From Filimonas zeae (lineage in GTDB: Bacteria; Bacteroidota; Bacteroidia; Chitinophagales; Chitinophagaceae), in assembly GCF_014641615.1 (NCBI RefSeq), contig NZ_BMIB01000003.1, forward strand, positions 1-64,000: 64,000 nucleotides of DNA, in the 5' to 3' direction. A program made the translations under genes and the position numbers. The notes below the pieces were generated by a model. That model saw only the letters and a program-made list of their open reading frames with translations, ran no database searches and was not told the DNA's origin. This document shows positions 54,035 through 63,330 of the stretch, piece by piece; the first letter of the stretch is position 1; each line of letters begins with the position of its first letter.

Positions 54035-55933
54035 TTATATCGATCTTATGTAATCGTCCAGTTCTTCTTCCTTGCTCAACCCCAGTTTTAGTTTAATGCG
54101 GTAGCGTGCCATCAGTATACTTTTGTGTGCAATACCCAGCCGCTGTGAGGCTTCTTTATTAGAGAGGCCGAGGTAGATGTAAGAGCAATGTTTCAAATCC
54201 AGTTTAGACAACTGATTGGCAGAGCGTTCTTTCAGTGTTTCAAAAAAGCCGGGGTGAACGCTGTCCAGTTCTGCTTTGCTATCGGCAAACGATTCGTCCA
54301 GCCGTTTATCGTGGTTAATAATACGGTTTATCTGTGTTAGCAGAGAAGCGGCGCTTTTGTTTTCGGCAATGGTCTTTTGCAGGGTTTGCAGCAATTCTGT
54401 TTTCTGTTCCACCTGCAGGGTGCCTGCCAGCAGGTCTTTCTGCAGGCGTTCCTGCCTTTCCAGTAACAACTCCTGTTCGGCGGTCAGGCGCAGGGTTTCT
54501 TCGTTTTTAAGCAGGGCCTGTAGTTCTGCCTCCTGCTTTTCCATGGCCAGTTGTTTGTTTTCCTGTTGTTTCAGTTGCGCGGTAAGTGCCGCATCGTTCT
54601 TCGCTTTTTCTGCCAGTTGCAGGCGAAAGCGGAGGGAGCGTATCAGGAAAATAGCAGCGGTAACGGATACCAGTGCCAGGCCTATGTACAGATAGCCCAA
54701 CCTTTTGTGCAGCCGGGTGGTTTGTTGTAAAGTAGCCAGTGCAGTGGCATTTTTCTCTGCCTGATACCTGGCTTCCAGTTCTTTGGTGGTATTCAGTTTT
54801 TCCTGGTTGTACAGGTCGGTATACAGGTGGTTATACCTGTACATGTACTCCAGCGCATCCTTGTAGCGGCCCCGCTTTTCTGCCAGGCCGGAGAGAGAGG
54901 CCATAAACTGAATTTTGGTGGCCAGGTTTCTGCTGCTGTCGGTGGGCATCATACTCAGGCCTTTCAGCAGTAACGCTTCTGCATTGTCATAATTACCGGC
55001 GGCCACTTCATAGTCGCTTTTCATACCATAGCAGTTGGCCACTACTTCTGTATGGTGTGTTTCTGTACCAATTTTTTCTGCGTAATCCAGGTAATGGAAT
55101 ACTGTATCGCGGTAGCTGGCCGGAAAAAACTGGGCGTATATATCGGCGGTATTTAGCGCTACAATGGCACCAACGCTGTGGGTAATAACCTTATTTTTTT
55201 GGGTGAGATACGTGTTCAACGCAAGTTGGTTGTAATACAGGGCCGAATCCAGCGCTTTCTTGTCTTTATGCTCTATATAGTTGTATTGCCAGTAGGTGCC
55301 CAGTGTTTGCCAGGCGCAGAGTATGGCATCTATATCACCGGCTTTTTGTGCTGCGTGCAGGCTTAGCTGTGCATACTTTTTATGTAATGGGCCATCGTAT
55401 TCATTGGCGTAAATGCCAGCCATTACATAATAAACACCGGCTTCGTAATAAGGCGAGCCTGCTTTTTCCAGGTATTGCAGTGCCTGGCTGGCGCTGGCAA
55501 GTGCCTCTTTGGATTTGCCTTTCTGATTTTCTATCCAGCTTTTGCGGTACCAGGCAATGCCTCTGGCCAATGGGTTTTCTGTTTTAGCAGCGTAAAAAAG
55601 AGCACTGTCCACCGCCTGTGTGGCCTGTGGCATATCATCGTTTTGCAGATACACGGGCGCCAGAATGGCATAAGCAATGGCCAGGTGCTGCGCATTGGAA
55701 AGGGGGCGTGCCAGCTGTACTGCCTGTAGTCCGTTTTGTATAGCCAGGCTGTTTTGGGTTGCCGATTGGGCCCTTGCCAGCAGGCTAAGGGTGTGTACTT
55801 TTTGCTCCGTGGTAAGTTTTTGTTGTTTAAGTACAGCAGTGAGGGAGTCTGCCGGTGTTTGTGCGGGGCTGGTAAGCGCAGATACACCCAAAAGAAGAAT
55901 GTAGAGCGCTATCTTGCTGATTTTCTGTAACAT
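54035..55933 (-). CDS. TPR / coiled-coil / HTH membrane regulator
   Basis: 632 residues: a signal peptide (ends SPAQ), periplasmic tetratricopeptide repeats (about 30-370), one membrane helix (LGYLYIGLALVSVTAAIFLI), a long Gln/Glu/Leu-rich coiled coil and a C-terminal LuxR-like helix-turn-helix (LSNKEASQRLGIAHKSILMARYRIKLKLGL). This layout is common in Bacteroidota one-component regulators that sense outside the inner membrane. No target is evident. Its stop lies just past the terminator shared with katG. The ATG at 55933 opens the signal sequence. Confidence 0.85.
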   Translation of the reverse strand: MLQKISKIALYILLLGVSALTSPAQTPADSLTAVLKQQKLTTEQKVHTLSLLARAQSATQNSLAIQNGLQAVQLARPLSNAQHLAIAYAILAPVYLQNDDMPQATQAVDSALFYAAKTENPLARGIAWYRKSWIENQKGKSKEALASASQALQYLEKAGSPYYEAGVYYVMAGIYANEYDGPLHKKYAQLSLHAAQKAGDIDAILCAWQTLGTYWQYNYIEHKDKKALDSALYYNQLALNTYLTQKNKVITHSVGAIVALNTADIYAQFFPASYRDTVFHYLDYAEKIGTETHHTEVVANCYGMKSDYEVAAGNYDNAEALLLKGLSMMPTDSSRNLATKIQFMASLSGLAEKRGRYKDALEYMYRYNHLYTDLYNQEKLNTTKELEARYQAEKNATALATLQQTTRLHKRLGYLYIGLALVSVTAAIFLIRSLRFRLQLAEKAKNDAALTAQLKQQENKQLAMEKQEAELQALLKNEETLRLTAEQELLLERQERLQKDLLAGTLQVEQKTELLQTLQKTIAENKSAASLLTQINRIINHDKRLDESFADSKAELDSVHPGFFETLKERSANQLSKLDLKHCSYIYLGLSNKEASQRLGIAHKSILMARYRIKLKLGLSKEEELDDYIRSI

Positions 55934-56087
55934 GTGAGCGTTTGTATAGTGTTTGTAGTTAGCATCTTTCCACTCATGTAGAGTATTTGTAGATACCGGA
56001 TTTTCCTGATCGCTGCCTTGCGGCCCTATTTTCGTGTACGAATTAGCGGGTGTAAATATAATTATTAGTAGAAAAAGAGAAAGGCCG

Positions 56088-56315
56088 ATGATGCAATATT
56101 TTGAGTTTCAGGATGATAACGTTTCCTGCTTTTTAGAGATTACACTAGAAGATACCGTTGTAAGAACCCGGAGCGGACAAAAAGGCACAAACGGTGTTGC
56201 GGAAGAAAGGGTTTTTGACAATGCCAACACCGCTGCGCAGGAATATGAGCGGTTGGTAGAGGAAAAGAAGGGTGATGAATCGTACTACTTTGTATTGGGA
56301 GAATACAGGTTGTAA
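56088..56315 (+). CDS. Small WGR-like domain protein
   Basis: 75 residues from ATG 56088 (a second Met follows at once), with AAAGG 5 bases upstream. The sequence YFEFQDDNVSCFLEITLEDTVVRTRSGQKG...VFDNANTAAQEYERLVEEKKG follows the WGR domain pattern (beta-sheet, then Ala-rich helix), though the WGR motif itself is replaced by a related Arg-Ser-Gly-Gln turn. WGR domains are found in PARPs, MolR-type proteins and many short bacterial proteins. Function unknown. Convergent with the next gene. Confidence 0.7.
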   Translation: MMQYFEFQDDNVSCFLEITLEDTVVRTRSGQKGTNGVAEERVFDNANTAAQEYERLVEEKKGDESYYFVLGEYRL

Positions 56316-56374
56316 ATACCCGGCCAGGCGCCAGGTATAAGTGTGCTGACTTATACCGGCCGCCTCCGGAATGT

Positions 56375-56908
56375 TTAACCTATGAAAACGAAGAGGTAAT
56401 CTTTTGCTTCGTTTGCTTCACGGATAATTTTTTTCAGCTGCGCCAGGTCGTGTACCAGTTGTACTTTGTTATAAGCCTTGCCGGGTACCATTTCCTTTTG
56501 CCACATTTCGGGGTACACTTTGTTACGGTTCAGTTCATCTGCATCATACCGGGCCTCTATATCTGCTGCCGATACGTTTTCCAGAAAAGCGTGCAGCAGT
56601 GCAACAGCTGCCGGTGCATGATAGGGGTACAGCAGGGGCACTTCAAAAAACTCAATCTGCCCATCGTACGATACGTTGCTTTCCATCACTTCGCTGCCCA
56701 GCATGGTTTGCGGGTTAAAAATAGCGTGTACCAGTCTGGTGGCCGGCGCATCCTGGTGTTTAGCCAGCAGATACTCCAGTGCCGCGAAAGTTCCGTGAAA
56801 CAGTACGTGATCTGTTGCGGCGGCCTGATCAAAATGACTTTCTTCTGACTGCTCCAGTTGTGTAAATACCTGTTCTGATACTCTGTAAATAGTTGCGGAC
56901 TGACTCAT
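56375..56908 (-). CDS. DUF1877-type protein
   Basis: 177 residues, cytosolic, no membrane segments. It resembles the DUF1877 (YfbM-like) family, as in DHVLFHGTFAALEYLLAK, NVSAADIEARYDADELNRNKVYPEMW and the C-terminal helix VQLVHDLAQLKKIIREANEAKDYLFVFI. The function of the family is unknown. It lies 29 bp downstream of the DUF4256 gene on the same strand and may be the last gene of that operon. Confidence 0.72.
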   Translation of the reverse strand: MSQSATIYRVSEQVFTQLEQSEESHFDQAAATDHVLFHGTFAALEYLLAKHQDAPATRLVHAIFNPQTMLGSEVMESNVSYDGQIEFFEVPLLYPYHAPAAVALLHAFLENVSAADIEARYDADELNRNKVYPEMWQKEMVPGKAYNKVQLVHDLAQLKKIIREANEAKDYLFVFIG

Positions 56909-56937
56909 TAGGGTTGTGTACGGTTATTGGATTAAAT

Positions 56938-57501
56938 TCAGACTCTCAGCGAGCCACGGAAACCTCTTGCTGCATAGTAAGAAGAAGCGCCGTTGTGATA
57001 CACGAATATATGGTCGTACCGGCGATCGGCAAAAAGAGCGCCACCCAATTTTCTGATAGGTGCCGGGGTTTGTATCCAGCTGGATGTTTTCAAATCAAAT
57101 TCTCCCAGTTGCTGCAGCTGTCGGTACTGTTCCTCATTCAACACCTCAATGCCCATAGTCCCGGCCATGTTAAGGGCGCTGTCTCCGGGTTTGTGTTCTT
57201 TACGGGCTTCCAGTGCTTCATGGTCAAAGCAGGTGCTCCTGCGCCCTTTGGGGCTTTCTGCTGCGCAATCGTAAAAAAGGTATTCGCCGGTTTTGGCGTC
57301 CTGTGCCACTACATCCGGTTCGCCATCGGTCTGTTCCATCTGCTGTAACGACCATAGTTTAGCCGGGTTTGCCTTCAGCCTTTTCTCTACATCTTCCCAT
57401 TCTATGCCTTTATGGCGATGCGCGTTTTTACCAAAGCGGGCTTTTAATATTTTTAACAGGCCGGTGGTTTCTTCGGAAGACAATTTCTTTTTAGTGCTCA
57501 T
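56938..57501 (-). CDS. DUF4256 domain protein
   Basis: 187 residues, near the usual size. Characteristic blocks: LKILKARFGKNAHRHKGIEW, SLQQMEQTDGEPDVVAQD, YLFYDCAAESPKGRRSTCFD, NMAGTMGIEVLNEEQYRQLQ, SSWIQTPAPIRKLGGALFAD and VYHNGASSYYAARGFRG. Function unknown. In Bacteroidota and Firmicutes it often travels with ArsR, SRPBCC and DoxX genes, as here: the DoxX gene lies 44 bp upstream on the same strand. Confidence 0.88.
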   Translation of the reverse strand: MSTKKKLSSEETTGLLKILKARFGKNAHRHKGIEWEDVEKRLKANPAKLWSLQQMEQTDGEPDVVAQDAKTGEYLFYDCAAESPKGRRSTCFDHEALEARKEHKPGDSALNMAGTMGIEVLNEEQYRQLQQLGEFDLKTSSWIQTPAPIRKLGGALFADRRYDHIFVYHNGASSYYAARGFRGSLRV

Positions 57502-57545
57502 GATGTGGTTATTTATCTGTTTAATCGTTCAGGCCTTTCGGGGGT

Positions 57546-57944
57546 TCATATGTGTGCGGTTTGCGTGTTTACCGCCACCAGTCTGCGGTTGGGCGGTCTG
57601 AAATACCAGCTGCAAATGGTTAATGTCAACAGTAATATTGAGGGAAATGTTTGGTTGATGCTATCACCCGATGCCAGGTGTGAGTATATAGCGCCCGTCA
57701 TGACAAAGAAAAAGCCTGCATAAGCCCATTCTTTCAGCAAGGGAAAGCGGGGCAGAAGAATGGCAATTGCCCCGGTTATTTTCCAGATGCCCAGTAGCGT
57801 CATTACATAGGTGGGGTAGCCCAGACTGGTCATAAAGGTAGATTCGTCTTTTATTTGTAATAATTGCACTAACGCTGTAGAAGTCATACCCAATGCCAAC
57901 CATACGGTGGCTATCCAATAAATGATTTTATGGCTTTTTTTCAT
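57546..57944 (-). CDS. DoxX family membrane protein
   Basis: 132 residues with four membrane helices (IIYWIATVWLALGMTSTALVQ, YVMTLLGIWKITGAIAILLP, WAYAGFFFVMTGAIYSHLA, ILLLTLTICSWYF), the DoxX pattern. Such proteins are linked to redox or quinone metabolism in some species but are mostly uncharacterised. It starts 6 bp downstream of the SRPBCC gene stop and is part of the ArsR-led operon. Confidence 0.85.
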   Translation of the reverse strand: MKKSHKIIYWIATVWLALGMTSTALVQLLQIKDESTFMTSLGYPTYVMTLLGIWKITGAIAILLPRFPLLKEWAYAGFFFVMTGAIYSHLASGDSINQTFPSILLLTLTICSWYFRPPNRRLVAVNTQTAHI

Positions 57945-57950
57945 AGCGGA

Positions 57951-58418
57951 TTATTGTAAACGGCTGGCAATGGTTTGTAAACGTTCATGTGCCATGTTAA
58001 GGCCCATGGCAAAGGGAAGGCGCAACTGCTGATCGCGGTGCGCTACCGATTTATACACAATAAGCATGTTGAGTTTGCTGGTACTGGCGGTGAGCGCCTC
58101 AAATTCCAGAAACTCCAGTTGTGCGTCAAAACCGGGTGCCGCCATCTGAAAAGTGCGTACTATTTTTTCATTGGGTATTATATCGTGTATGGTACCTGCT
58201 GCGGTAAAAACCACATTCCCCTGCGGGTCTGAGGTTTCAAACTGCCAGCTGCCGTGTTTTTTGTTTTCCAGTTTTACTACTTTGGTACCCATCCATTCTG
58301 CTACAATTTCCGGTTGGGTGTAGGCTTTAAAAAGCAGCTCCACAGGCAGGTCAAACTCCCTGGTAATCAGTATATCCTGTCTGCCTTCTCCGGCTTGTAC
58401 TTTTGTTTTCTTTTCCAT
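57951..58418 (-). CDS. SRPBCC (AHSA1-type) protein
   Basis: 155 residues, a single helix-grip domain: ILITREFDLPVELLFKAYTQPEIVAEWMG, GSWQFETSDPQGNVVFTAAGTIHDIIPNEKIVRTFQM and a C-terminal helix. AHSA1-type SRPBCC proteins bind hydrophobic ligands, and in ArsR operons they are thought to act in stress response or detoxification. It starts 9 bp after the ArsR stop, and a DoxX gene follows after 6 bp. Confidence 0.88.
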   Translation of the reverse strand: MEKKTKVQAGEGRQDILITREFDLPVELLFKAYTQPEIVAEWMGTKVVKLENKKHGSWQFETSDPQGNVVFTAAGTIHDIIPNEKIVRTFQMAAPGFDAQLEFLEFEALTASTSKLNMLIVYKSVAHRDQQLRLPFAMGLNMAHERLQTIASRLQ

Positions 58419-58427
58419 ATGGTTTGG

Positions 58428-58745
58428 TTATGATTTGTATTTCTGCATAATGTCTTCCAGTTTATTAAACCGGTCGTCCCACATCTGACGAAAAGGTTCA
58501 ATAAAGTCTGCTATCTCCTTCATTTTATGAGGATTTAACTGGTAATGCACCTCCCGGCCATTTTGCTCCTGTTTCAGCAGTTCGCATTCAGTAAGAATCT
58601 GCAGGTGCTTTGAAACTGTAGGTCTGGCAGTATCAAAATTAGCGGCGATAGCGCCGGCGGTCATTGCCTGCGACGCCAACAGCAGCAGAATAGCCCGGCG
58701 TGTGGGATCTGCTATTGCCTGAAATACATCTCGTCTCAGATTCAT
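58428..58745 (-). CDS. ArsR family transcriptional regulator
   Basis: 105 residues, winged helix: [45 protein letters not shown], then [18 protein letters not shown]. No cysteine metal site is visible, so it belongs to the non-metal subgroup that partners SRPBCC proteins. Leads the operon ArsR-SRPBCC-DoxX-DUF4256(-DUF1877) and probably autoregulates it. Divergent from the DinB gene across 246 bp, in which no other feature was recognised. Confidence 0.93.
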   Translation of the reverse strand: MNLRRDVFQAIADPTRRAILLLLASQAMTAGAIAANFDTARPTVSKHLQILTECELLKQEQNGREVHYQLNPHKMKEIADFIEPFRQMWDDRFNKLEDIMQKYKS

Positions 58746-58991
58746 TGTGTAGTTATTTGGCTACAAATGTAAGTGTAGTCAATTGGCTACGCAAAAATAT
58801 TTCTGTTTCGCTGGTAGCTGGCAGTAACCAGGTGGTTTCATATGCATAAGCCTGGGTAAATCTGTTGGAGGTAACGTGCCCGGATTTTAAGGGTATTGTG
58901 TTTGCGATAGAATTACCTTTAAAACAATCATTTGCTTACGGAGTATTTATAAGAGTTGCTTTAAAAACTTTCAACACAAAAAATTCTAACC

Positions 58992-59498
58992 ATGATTTTA
59001 CAAGCCTTATTAACCGAGTTTGAGTACGAAGTAGCCAGCACCCGTAAACTATTGGAAGCTGTTCCGGAAAAAGACATTCTATACAAGCCATCTCCCGTAT
59101 CCTGGACAATGGGCGAACTGGCGCAGCACATTGCCACTATCTACTACTGGTACGTAGGCACGCTTACCAAAACCGTATACGATATGGCTGCAGACTCGCT
59201 GGAACGCGGCAGCCCCGATGATATTAAAGCCACGCTGGCATTGTTTGAGAAAAACGTAGCGCTGGCCAGAACTGCCTTACAGGGGCTGAAAGAGGAAAAC
59301 CTTACAGAAGACTGGACTATGAAGGTAGGTGAGCGTGTGGTGCTGGGGCCTATGCCGCGTGGTATTGTGGCGCGTAGCTTTTTGTTTAATCATATTTATC
59401 ATCACCGCGGGGAGATGATTGTTTATTTACGTGCCACCGGTAATAAAGTGCCTGGTATGTATGGGCCGGTGTATGAGGATAGCGCGGGAAGTAAATAG
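58992..59498 (+). CDS. DinB family protein
   Basis: 168 residues, four-helix bundle with the DinB histidines: GELAQHIATIYYWYVG, and FLFNHIYHHRGEMIVYLRATG near the end (metal-binding His). The C-terminal KVPGMYGPVYEDSA is typical of the damage-inducible DinB-like group. Proteins of this fold include metal-dependent thiol transferases; the actual reaction here is unknown. Divergent from the ArsR operon. Its stop is immediately followed, in the same frame, by a start-less open frame (see the next entry). Confidence 0.88.
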   Translation: MILQALLTEFEYEVASTRKLLEAVPEKDILYKPSPVSWTMGELAQHIATIYYWYVGTLTKTVYDMAADSLERGSPDDIKATLALFEKNVALARTALQGLKEENLTEDWTMKVGERVVLGPMPRGIVARSFLFNHIYHHRGEMIVYLRATGNKVPGMYGPVYEDSAGSK

Positions 59499-60029
59499 GG
59501 GTGTATTGGTGAATTCACTGCCACTTCAGATGCTACTATTGCTCAGGGGGGTGTTACCTACCGTTTTATTACCAAAGCTGATATGGCAACCAGTGAGGTG
59601 GGAGGAGTGCTGCGCTTTAGCAACGAAAAAGCCAATACGATAGACTTTTCCTACAAGTCATCAGGCACGCTTACGACATCGATTTATGAAAATGGCTCCC
59701 TGGACAATGACTTGTCGTTTGATGTGCCTTTCACCTACAACCTGTCTAACTCTAACGGAGAGAACAATTACAAGGCAGTGGGTACTGATTCTATTTATTT
59801 TCCGGGTGGCGGATTGGTTACTGTTCCTGATGCGTCTGGTTCCAATGCTAACCCTACTACCGTGCCTACTATGGCCAGCGGATATAAGTATCGTATTTTT
59901 AAAGGCATTAGCAGTGATACGCTGGTAATGACCATGAATGCCGCTTATCAACAAAATATTACTAAGCAGGCTATAACTGCCAGATCAGCTAATACCGCTT
60001 ATTCTTACATGGTGTTTGCAAAAAAATAG
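59499..60029 (+). pseudogene. 5'-truncated remnant of a secreted beta-rich protein
   Basis: The frame is open from directly after the DinB stop to 60029 and encodes protein-like sequence from its first codons (GEFTATSDATIAQGGVTYRF), but it has no start codon before an internal ATG at 59583. From that ATG it would give 148 residues with no signal peptide. The sequence is Thr/Ser/Asn-rich and beta-stranded like a secreted or lipoprotein body (DLSFDVPFTYNLSN, GTDSIYFPGGGLVTVPD, YSYMVFAKK). The simplest reading is that a deletion removed the 5' part and joined the rest to dinB. It keeps its own terminator. A short functional protein from 59583 is the alternative. Confidence 0.6.
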
Positions 60030-60049
60030 AATGTTCACCTTTTGGTTGT

Positions 60050-60077
60050 AAGGAATCCGGTTTCGGGTTCCTTTTTT
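60050..60077 (+). terminator. Intrinsic terminator
   Basis: Ten-pair stem AAGGAATCCG / CGGGTTCCTT (one U-G) with a GTTT loop, then a run of six T, 21 bp after the remnant's stop. Confidence 0.9.
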
Positions 60078-60122
60078 ATTTATGTCATTAACCCTAAGTG
60101 TTGCAGCAAGTTGTGCAAACAA

Positions 60123-61493
60123 CTAACCCTTCACAAAGCCTGCTAATTCTTTCCCGGTCTGAAGGATGTACGTGCTTTCCTTTATTTTTTCAAAAGCCGC
60201 AAGTATTGCAGGCGAAAAGCCCTGCAAGCCTATAAAAGCCCCCATAATATTGCCTGCTATTGAGGCATTTGTATCTGTATCTCCACCGCAAAGAATAATT
60301 TCTGTATATATTTCTTCTGCACTTTTCTCTTTTATTTTTCCGGCAGCAAATATGGCAAAGGGTACCGACTCTATTACATGGCCGGAGCAGCCAACCAACT
60401 GTGCTGCCCGTGCAATGCTTAGTGCCGGGTTTTCATACAGTTTTACTATGTTATCGCGTACAGCTGTATCTGGAATTACAGATACTATCAGGCCTGAAAG
60501 AGTGAGGTCCGGAAACCAGATATCTTTACGGATGGCGTCTATGGCATGAAGCACAGCAAGGCATCCGGCATATGCTTCATCGTTTTTATGAGTGATACAA
60601 CAGATATCGCGTATCAGGGTTTGATCTGTATGCGGATCTGTAAAAAAGGCGAGTGGTGCTATTCTCATGGCAGCACCGTTACCGGCAGCATATTCCCCAG
60701 AGCGACCTGAAAGTCCCCAATGGGCGCCTACCTGCAAATCTCTCAGTGCTTTCAGGGTGCTGGCTCCCAGTCCGGTAAGTTTACGGTTATTATACCAGGC
60801 CAGCATTCTGGCGGCAATCGTCTGTGGCGATACCGATTTTGATGCCAGTATGGCTTCGCAGGTGGCAAGTGTTAACTGCGTATCGTCTGTTATGCCCCGT
60901 ATCTGTTCCAGTTGTACAGAAGATACATTACTCTGGCCTTCATAACTGCTTCCCCATGCATCACCTATAGCGCCACCCACCAGGCAGCCTAAAAGTCTTT
61001 GTTCTACAGAAAGCGCAGCGATTTTTGAAGGCGGAGTGTTATATGCGGAAGCTGTTGTGGCATAGCCTACCATGCTATGTTGGTATATCGCCTTTGCTGT
61101 TTCGGGCATTGATTCCGGAAAAGTAAAGGGCACTTCTTTACCCAGCAGTAGCCGGTTAATCAAAAAATCAACAGTTGCTATATCGTAGTTATTGTTATCC
61201 TGTTTGTATTGCTGCTGGTTTCTGTTAATGGTTAACCGTGTAGTGGTGCAGCTATTGTCGGGCTGTACTACCAATGTTACCTGAAAGATATGGTGTCCTG
61301 TCCAGCTTCTGTGAAAGTTTAGAGTGTTGTTATCGCAATAGATAAACCATTTGTCTTCCATTTCCATTGGAATAAAGCCCTGCCGGATCTGTTCAAACTC
61401 CTGTGCAGAAAAAGCTCTCTGGTAGTCCAGTTCTACCTTTTCATTGGGCATGGGTGCTGTTTGCCAGTCGGTGGGGAGTGCTACAGTGCTCAT
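60123..61493 (-). CDS. ADP-ribosylglycohydrolase with extra N-terminal domain
   Basis: 456 residues. The C-terminal ~290 form the ADP-ribosylglycohydrolase fold: LLGCLVGGAIGDAWGSSYEG, ITDDTQLTLATCEAIL (Thr-Asp-Asp metal site), RIAPLAFF and ILCGGDTDTNASIAGNIMGA (second Asp pair). It would remove ADP-ribose from proteins or other targets. The first ~160 residues are a separate alpha/beta domain with GFIPMEMEDKWFIYCDNNTL and FHRSWTGHHIFQV, a motif I recall from uncharacterised bacterial proteins, so this is a fusion. Monocistronic. Confidence 0.85.
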   Translation of the reverse strand: MSTVALPTDWQTAPMPNEKVELDYQRAFSAQEFEQIRQGFIPMEMEDKWFIYCDNNTLNFHRSWTGHHIFQVTLVVQPDNSCTTTRLTINRNQQQYKQDNNNYDIATVDFLINRLLLGKEVPFTFPESMPETAKAIYQHSMVGYATTASAYNTPPSKIAALSVEQRLLGCLVGGAIGDAWGSSYEGQSNVSSVQLEQIRGITDDTQLTLATCEAILASKSVSPQTIAARMLAWYNNRKLTGLGASTLKALRDLQVGAHWGLSGRSGEYAAGNGAAMRIAPLAFFTDPHTDQTLIRDICCITHKNDEAYAGCLAVLHAIDAIRKDIWFPDLTLSGLIVSVIPDTAVRDNIVKLYENPALSIARAAQLVGCSGHVIESVPFAIFAAGKIKEKSAEEIYTEIILCGGDTDTNASIAGNIMGAFIGLQGFSPAILAAFEKIKESTYILQTGKELAGFVKG

Positions 61494-61785
61494 TAATAAA
61501 CGTGCTGCTGCAATTGTTTTCTACAACAGTACGTGCAAAATAAGCAGTAATAATAAAAGTTGTTTATGGATTAGTGTTTTTCATGCATCTGCTATAAAGG
61601 AGATGTCGTCCAGTAACTGGGGGCGAAATGGAATTCTGCTTACATGTATGGGCAGGCGACAGATTGTTGAAGTATGGCAGAATAAATAGGAACAGAAGGC
61701 ATTCTGCCATTTCACCAGCTACCGGAGGTGCGATTTGAGAGTCCAACGTGCCCGGTTTGTGGGAAGTTACGTTACAGCAGAACTC
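61494..61785. other. Intergenic stretch with no confident gene
   Basis: 292 bp between two minus-strand genes. Only short unconvincing frames are present. A plus-strand frame from 61728 begins with a CPVC motif but runs straight into the antisense of the next gene. GCAGAAT / ATTCTGC form a small inverted repeat near 61678-61710. Confidence 0.4.
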
Positions 61786-63330
61786 CTATTCTTCCTTTCT
61801 CAACGCCTGTAACAGCAAATGATGGTGCAGTAGGGGCATTGGAGTGGCTGATGCGTTCTTTTCATACTGTTGCAGGAAAGGTTCCAGACATTTTGTTTCA
61901 TACACAGACTTCCTTTGTTTGTTGTTTAGTCTTTCGCGGATATTACTGATGAGGGTGTTGGCTTTTGCAGCGTTACCCTGTGTGTGGTAATGGTATATAA
62001 AACTTAACTGGATGGAATAAAAGCTGTTAAACAGCGTGTAGTCGGGAACTATGCCACTGTCGTCTTCGCCTTCTTCTGCCAGATGTACCAGGCGTTCCGG
62101 ATTGCGGTTAAAGAATGCTTCCGGAAATTCTTTATTCAGCCAGGTAAAGTAGGTATTCTCTGCTATTCCTATATCTTCTGTCAGGCGGTCTATCTGGCTT
62201 TGTAATGTTTTTGCGGGTTTGGCAATGTCAAACTTCCAGCCCCCGTAATCGTGCATAAATTTCTTATCCTCCTGCCTGTCCTGGGGTAGCGAGGCAATGG
62301 TCATCTGAGTAAAATGCAGGTGTGCCAGAACAGTATCTGCCTGGCGTTGCTGCCAGTTGAGTAACAGCCGGTGTTGCATGCCCAGATGGCACATCAGCAT
62401 CTTGTCTTGTGCTTCATATACCACCCATATAAATTTGCGGCCGGCTGGCTCATCTTTATACCAGCTCCATTGGTTTTTTTCTGCCCCGGCAATAGCGGTC
62501 CAACCGGCTTGTGACAGGCTGGTATTTAACTGAACGTTGATTAGCTGGTCTTTCACGCCTGCATTGGCCAGTCTGGCTTTAGCGGCTTTTTCGTAGGCGG
62601 CTTTTATGGCATCGGGTGTTTTTTTCAGGTCCAGCAGAAAGCGGGCTGCATATTCTTTATCTGGTGTGTCCGCCATTTTAGCTTCTTCAGATAATACAGG
62701 TAGCCTCAGGTCTTCGTCTATATCGCGGTTGCGTTTTACATTATTGCGCTGGGCAATGGTGCGTAGCTGCAGCAGGTCTTTATGTGTTATCAGGTCATAC
62801 AGGTTGCTGCTAAGTCCTTCTGCCTCGCCAAGGGTACCTTGAAGGTATCCGTTTACCAGCAGGCCGTACCATTGGGTAAGTAAGGTTTGCTGCGCCTGTT
62901 TTTCGGCTTCCTGTGCCAGATGGTAAACCAGGCGTGTTATAGGTATTACGGCGTTGCAGGCATCGCCGGGCAATATACCTTTTTCACAAAGTATCTTCCA
63001 GCTGGTGCTACCAGCATCTACATATATAAAAGTACCGTCTTCCTCCTGTTCTATACGGGCCAGTTCGCCGGTTGTTTCATCTTCCAGCCATCCGGGTATT
63101 GTTACCTTTTTAGTGGTATGCGCCGGGTAGGTATCTAAGGGAAGACGATATACAAATCCATGTTTCAGCAGAATGGGCATTACCCTAAAATGGGTGTACG
63201 AGGTATCGTAATAGTACTGAATGCCATAAAGCGCTGCCAGATAATCGCGTTTGGCTGCATCGGGTAGGGTAGCGGCATCTATCAGATGCACGGTGTCTTC
63301 AATCAGGTCTTCAATTGCGTGTTGTGACAT
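61786..63330 (-). CDS. Uncharacterised 514-residue protein
   Basis: 514 residues, cytosolic, no signal or membrane segment. I recognise no domain. The first ~120 residues are mixed alpha/beta (YGIQYYYDTSYTHFRVMPILLKHG, PGWLEDETTGELARI, FIYVDAGSTSWKILCEKGILPGDAC), the middle is charged and helical (residues 120-265), then a beta segment (WTAIAGAEKNQWSWYKDEPAG, KFIWVVYEAQDKMLMCHL), and the last ~150 are helical with TPR-like spacing (FNSFYSIQLSFIYHYHTQGNAAKANTLI). Coding is supported by length and codon use. Nearby genes give no functional hint. Confidence 0.75.
   Translation of the reverse strand: MSQHAIEDLIEDTVHLIDAATLPDAAKRDYLAALYGIQYYYDTSYTHFRVMPILLKHGFVYRLPLDTYPAHTTKKVTIPGWLEDETTGELARIEQEEDGTFIYVDAGSTSWKILCEKGILPGDACNAVIPITRLVYHLAQEAEKQAQQTLLTQWYGLLVNGYLQGTLGEAEGLSSNLYDLITHKDLLQLRTIAQRNNVKRNRDIDEDLRLPVLSEEAKMADTPDKEYAARFLLDLKKTPDAIKAAYEKAAKARLANAGVKDQLINVQLNTSLSQAGWTAIAGAEKNQWSWYKDEPAGRKFIWVVYEAQDKMLMCHLGMQHRLLLNWQQRQADTVLAHLHFTQMTIASLPQDRQEDKKFMHDYGGWKFDIAKPAKTLQSQIDRLTEDIGIAENTYFTWLNKEFPEAFFNRNPERLVHLAEEGEDDSGIVPDYTLFNSFYSIQLSFIYHYHTQGNAAKANTLISNIRERLNNKQRKSVYETKCLEPFLQQYEKNASATPMPLLHHHLLLQALRKEE

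Noticed and set aside
61728-61949. Plus-strand frame starting with a CPVC zinc-finger-like motif
   Set aside because: Most of it is antisense to the 3' end of the 514-residue protein gene, and the motif occurs once with no second Cys pair.
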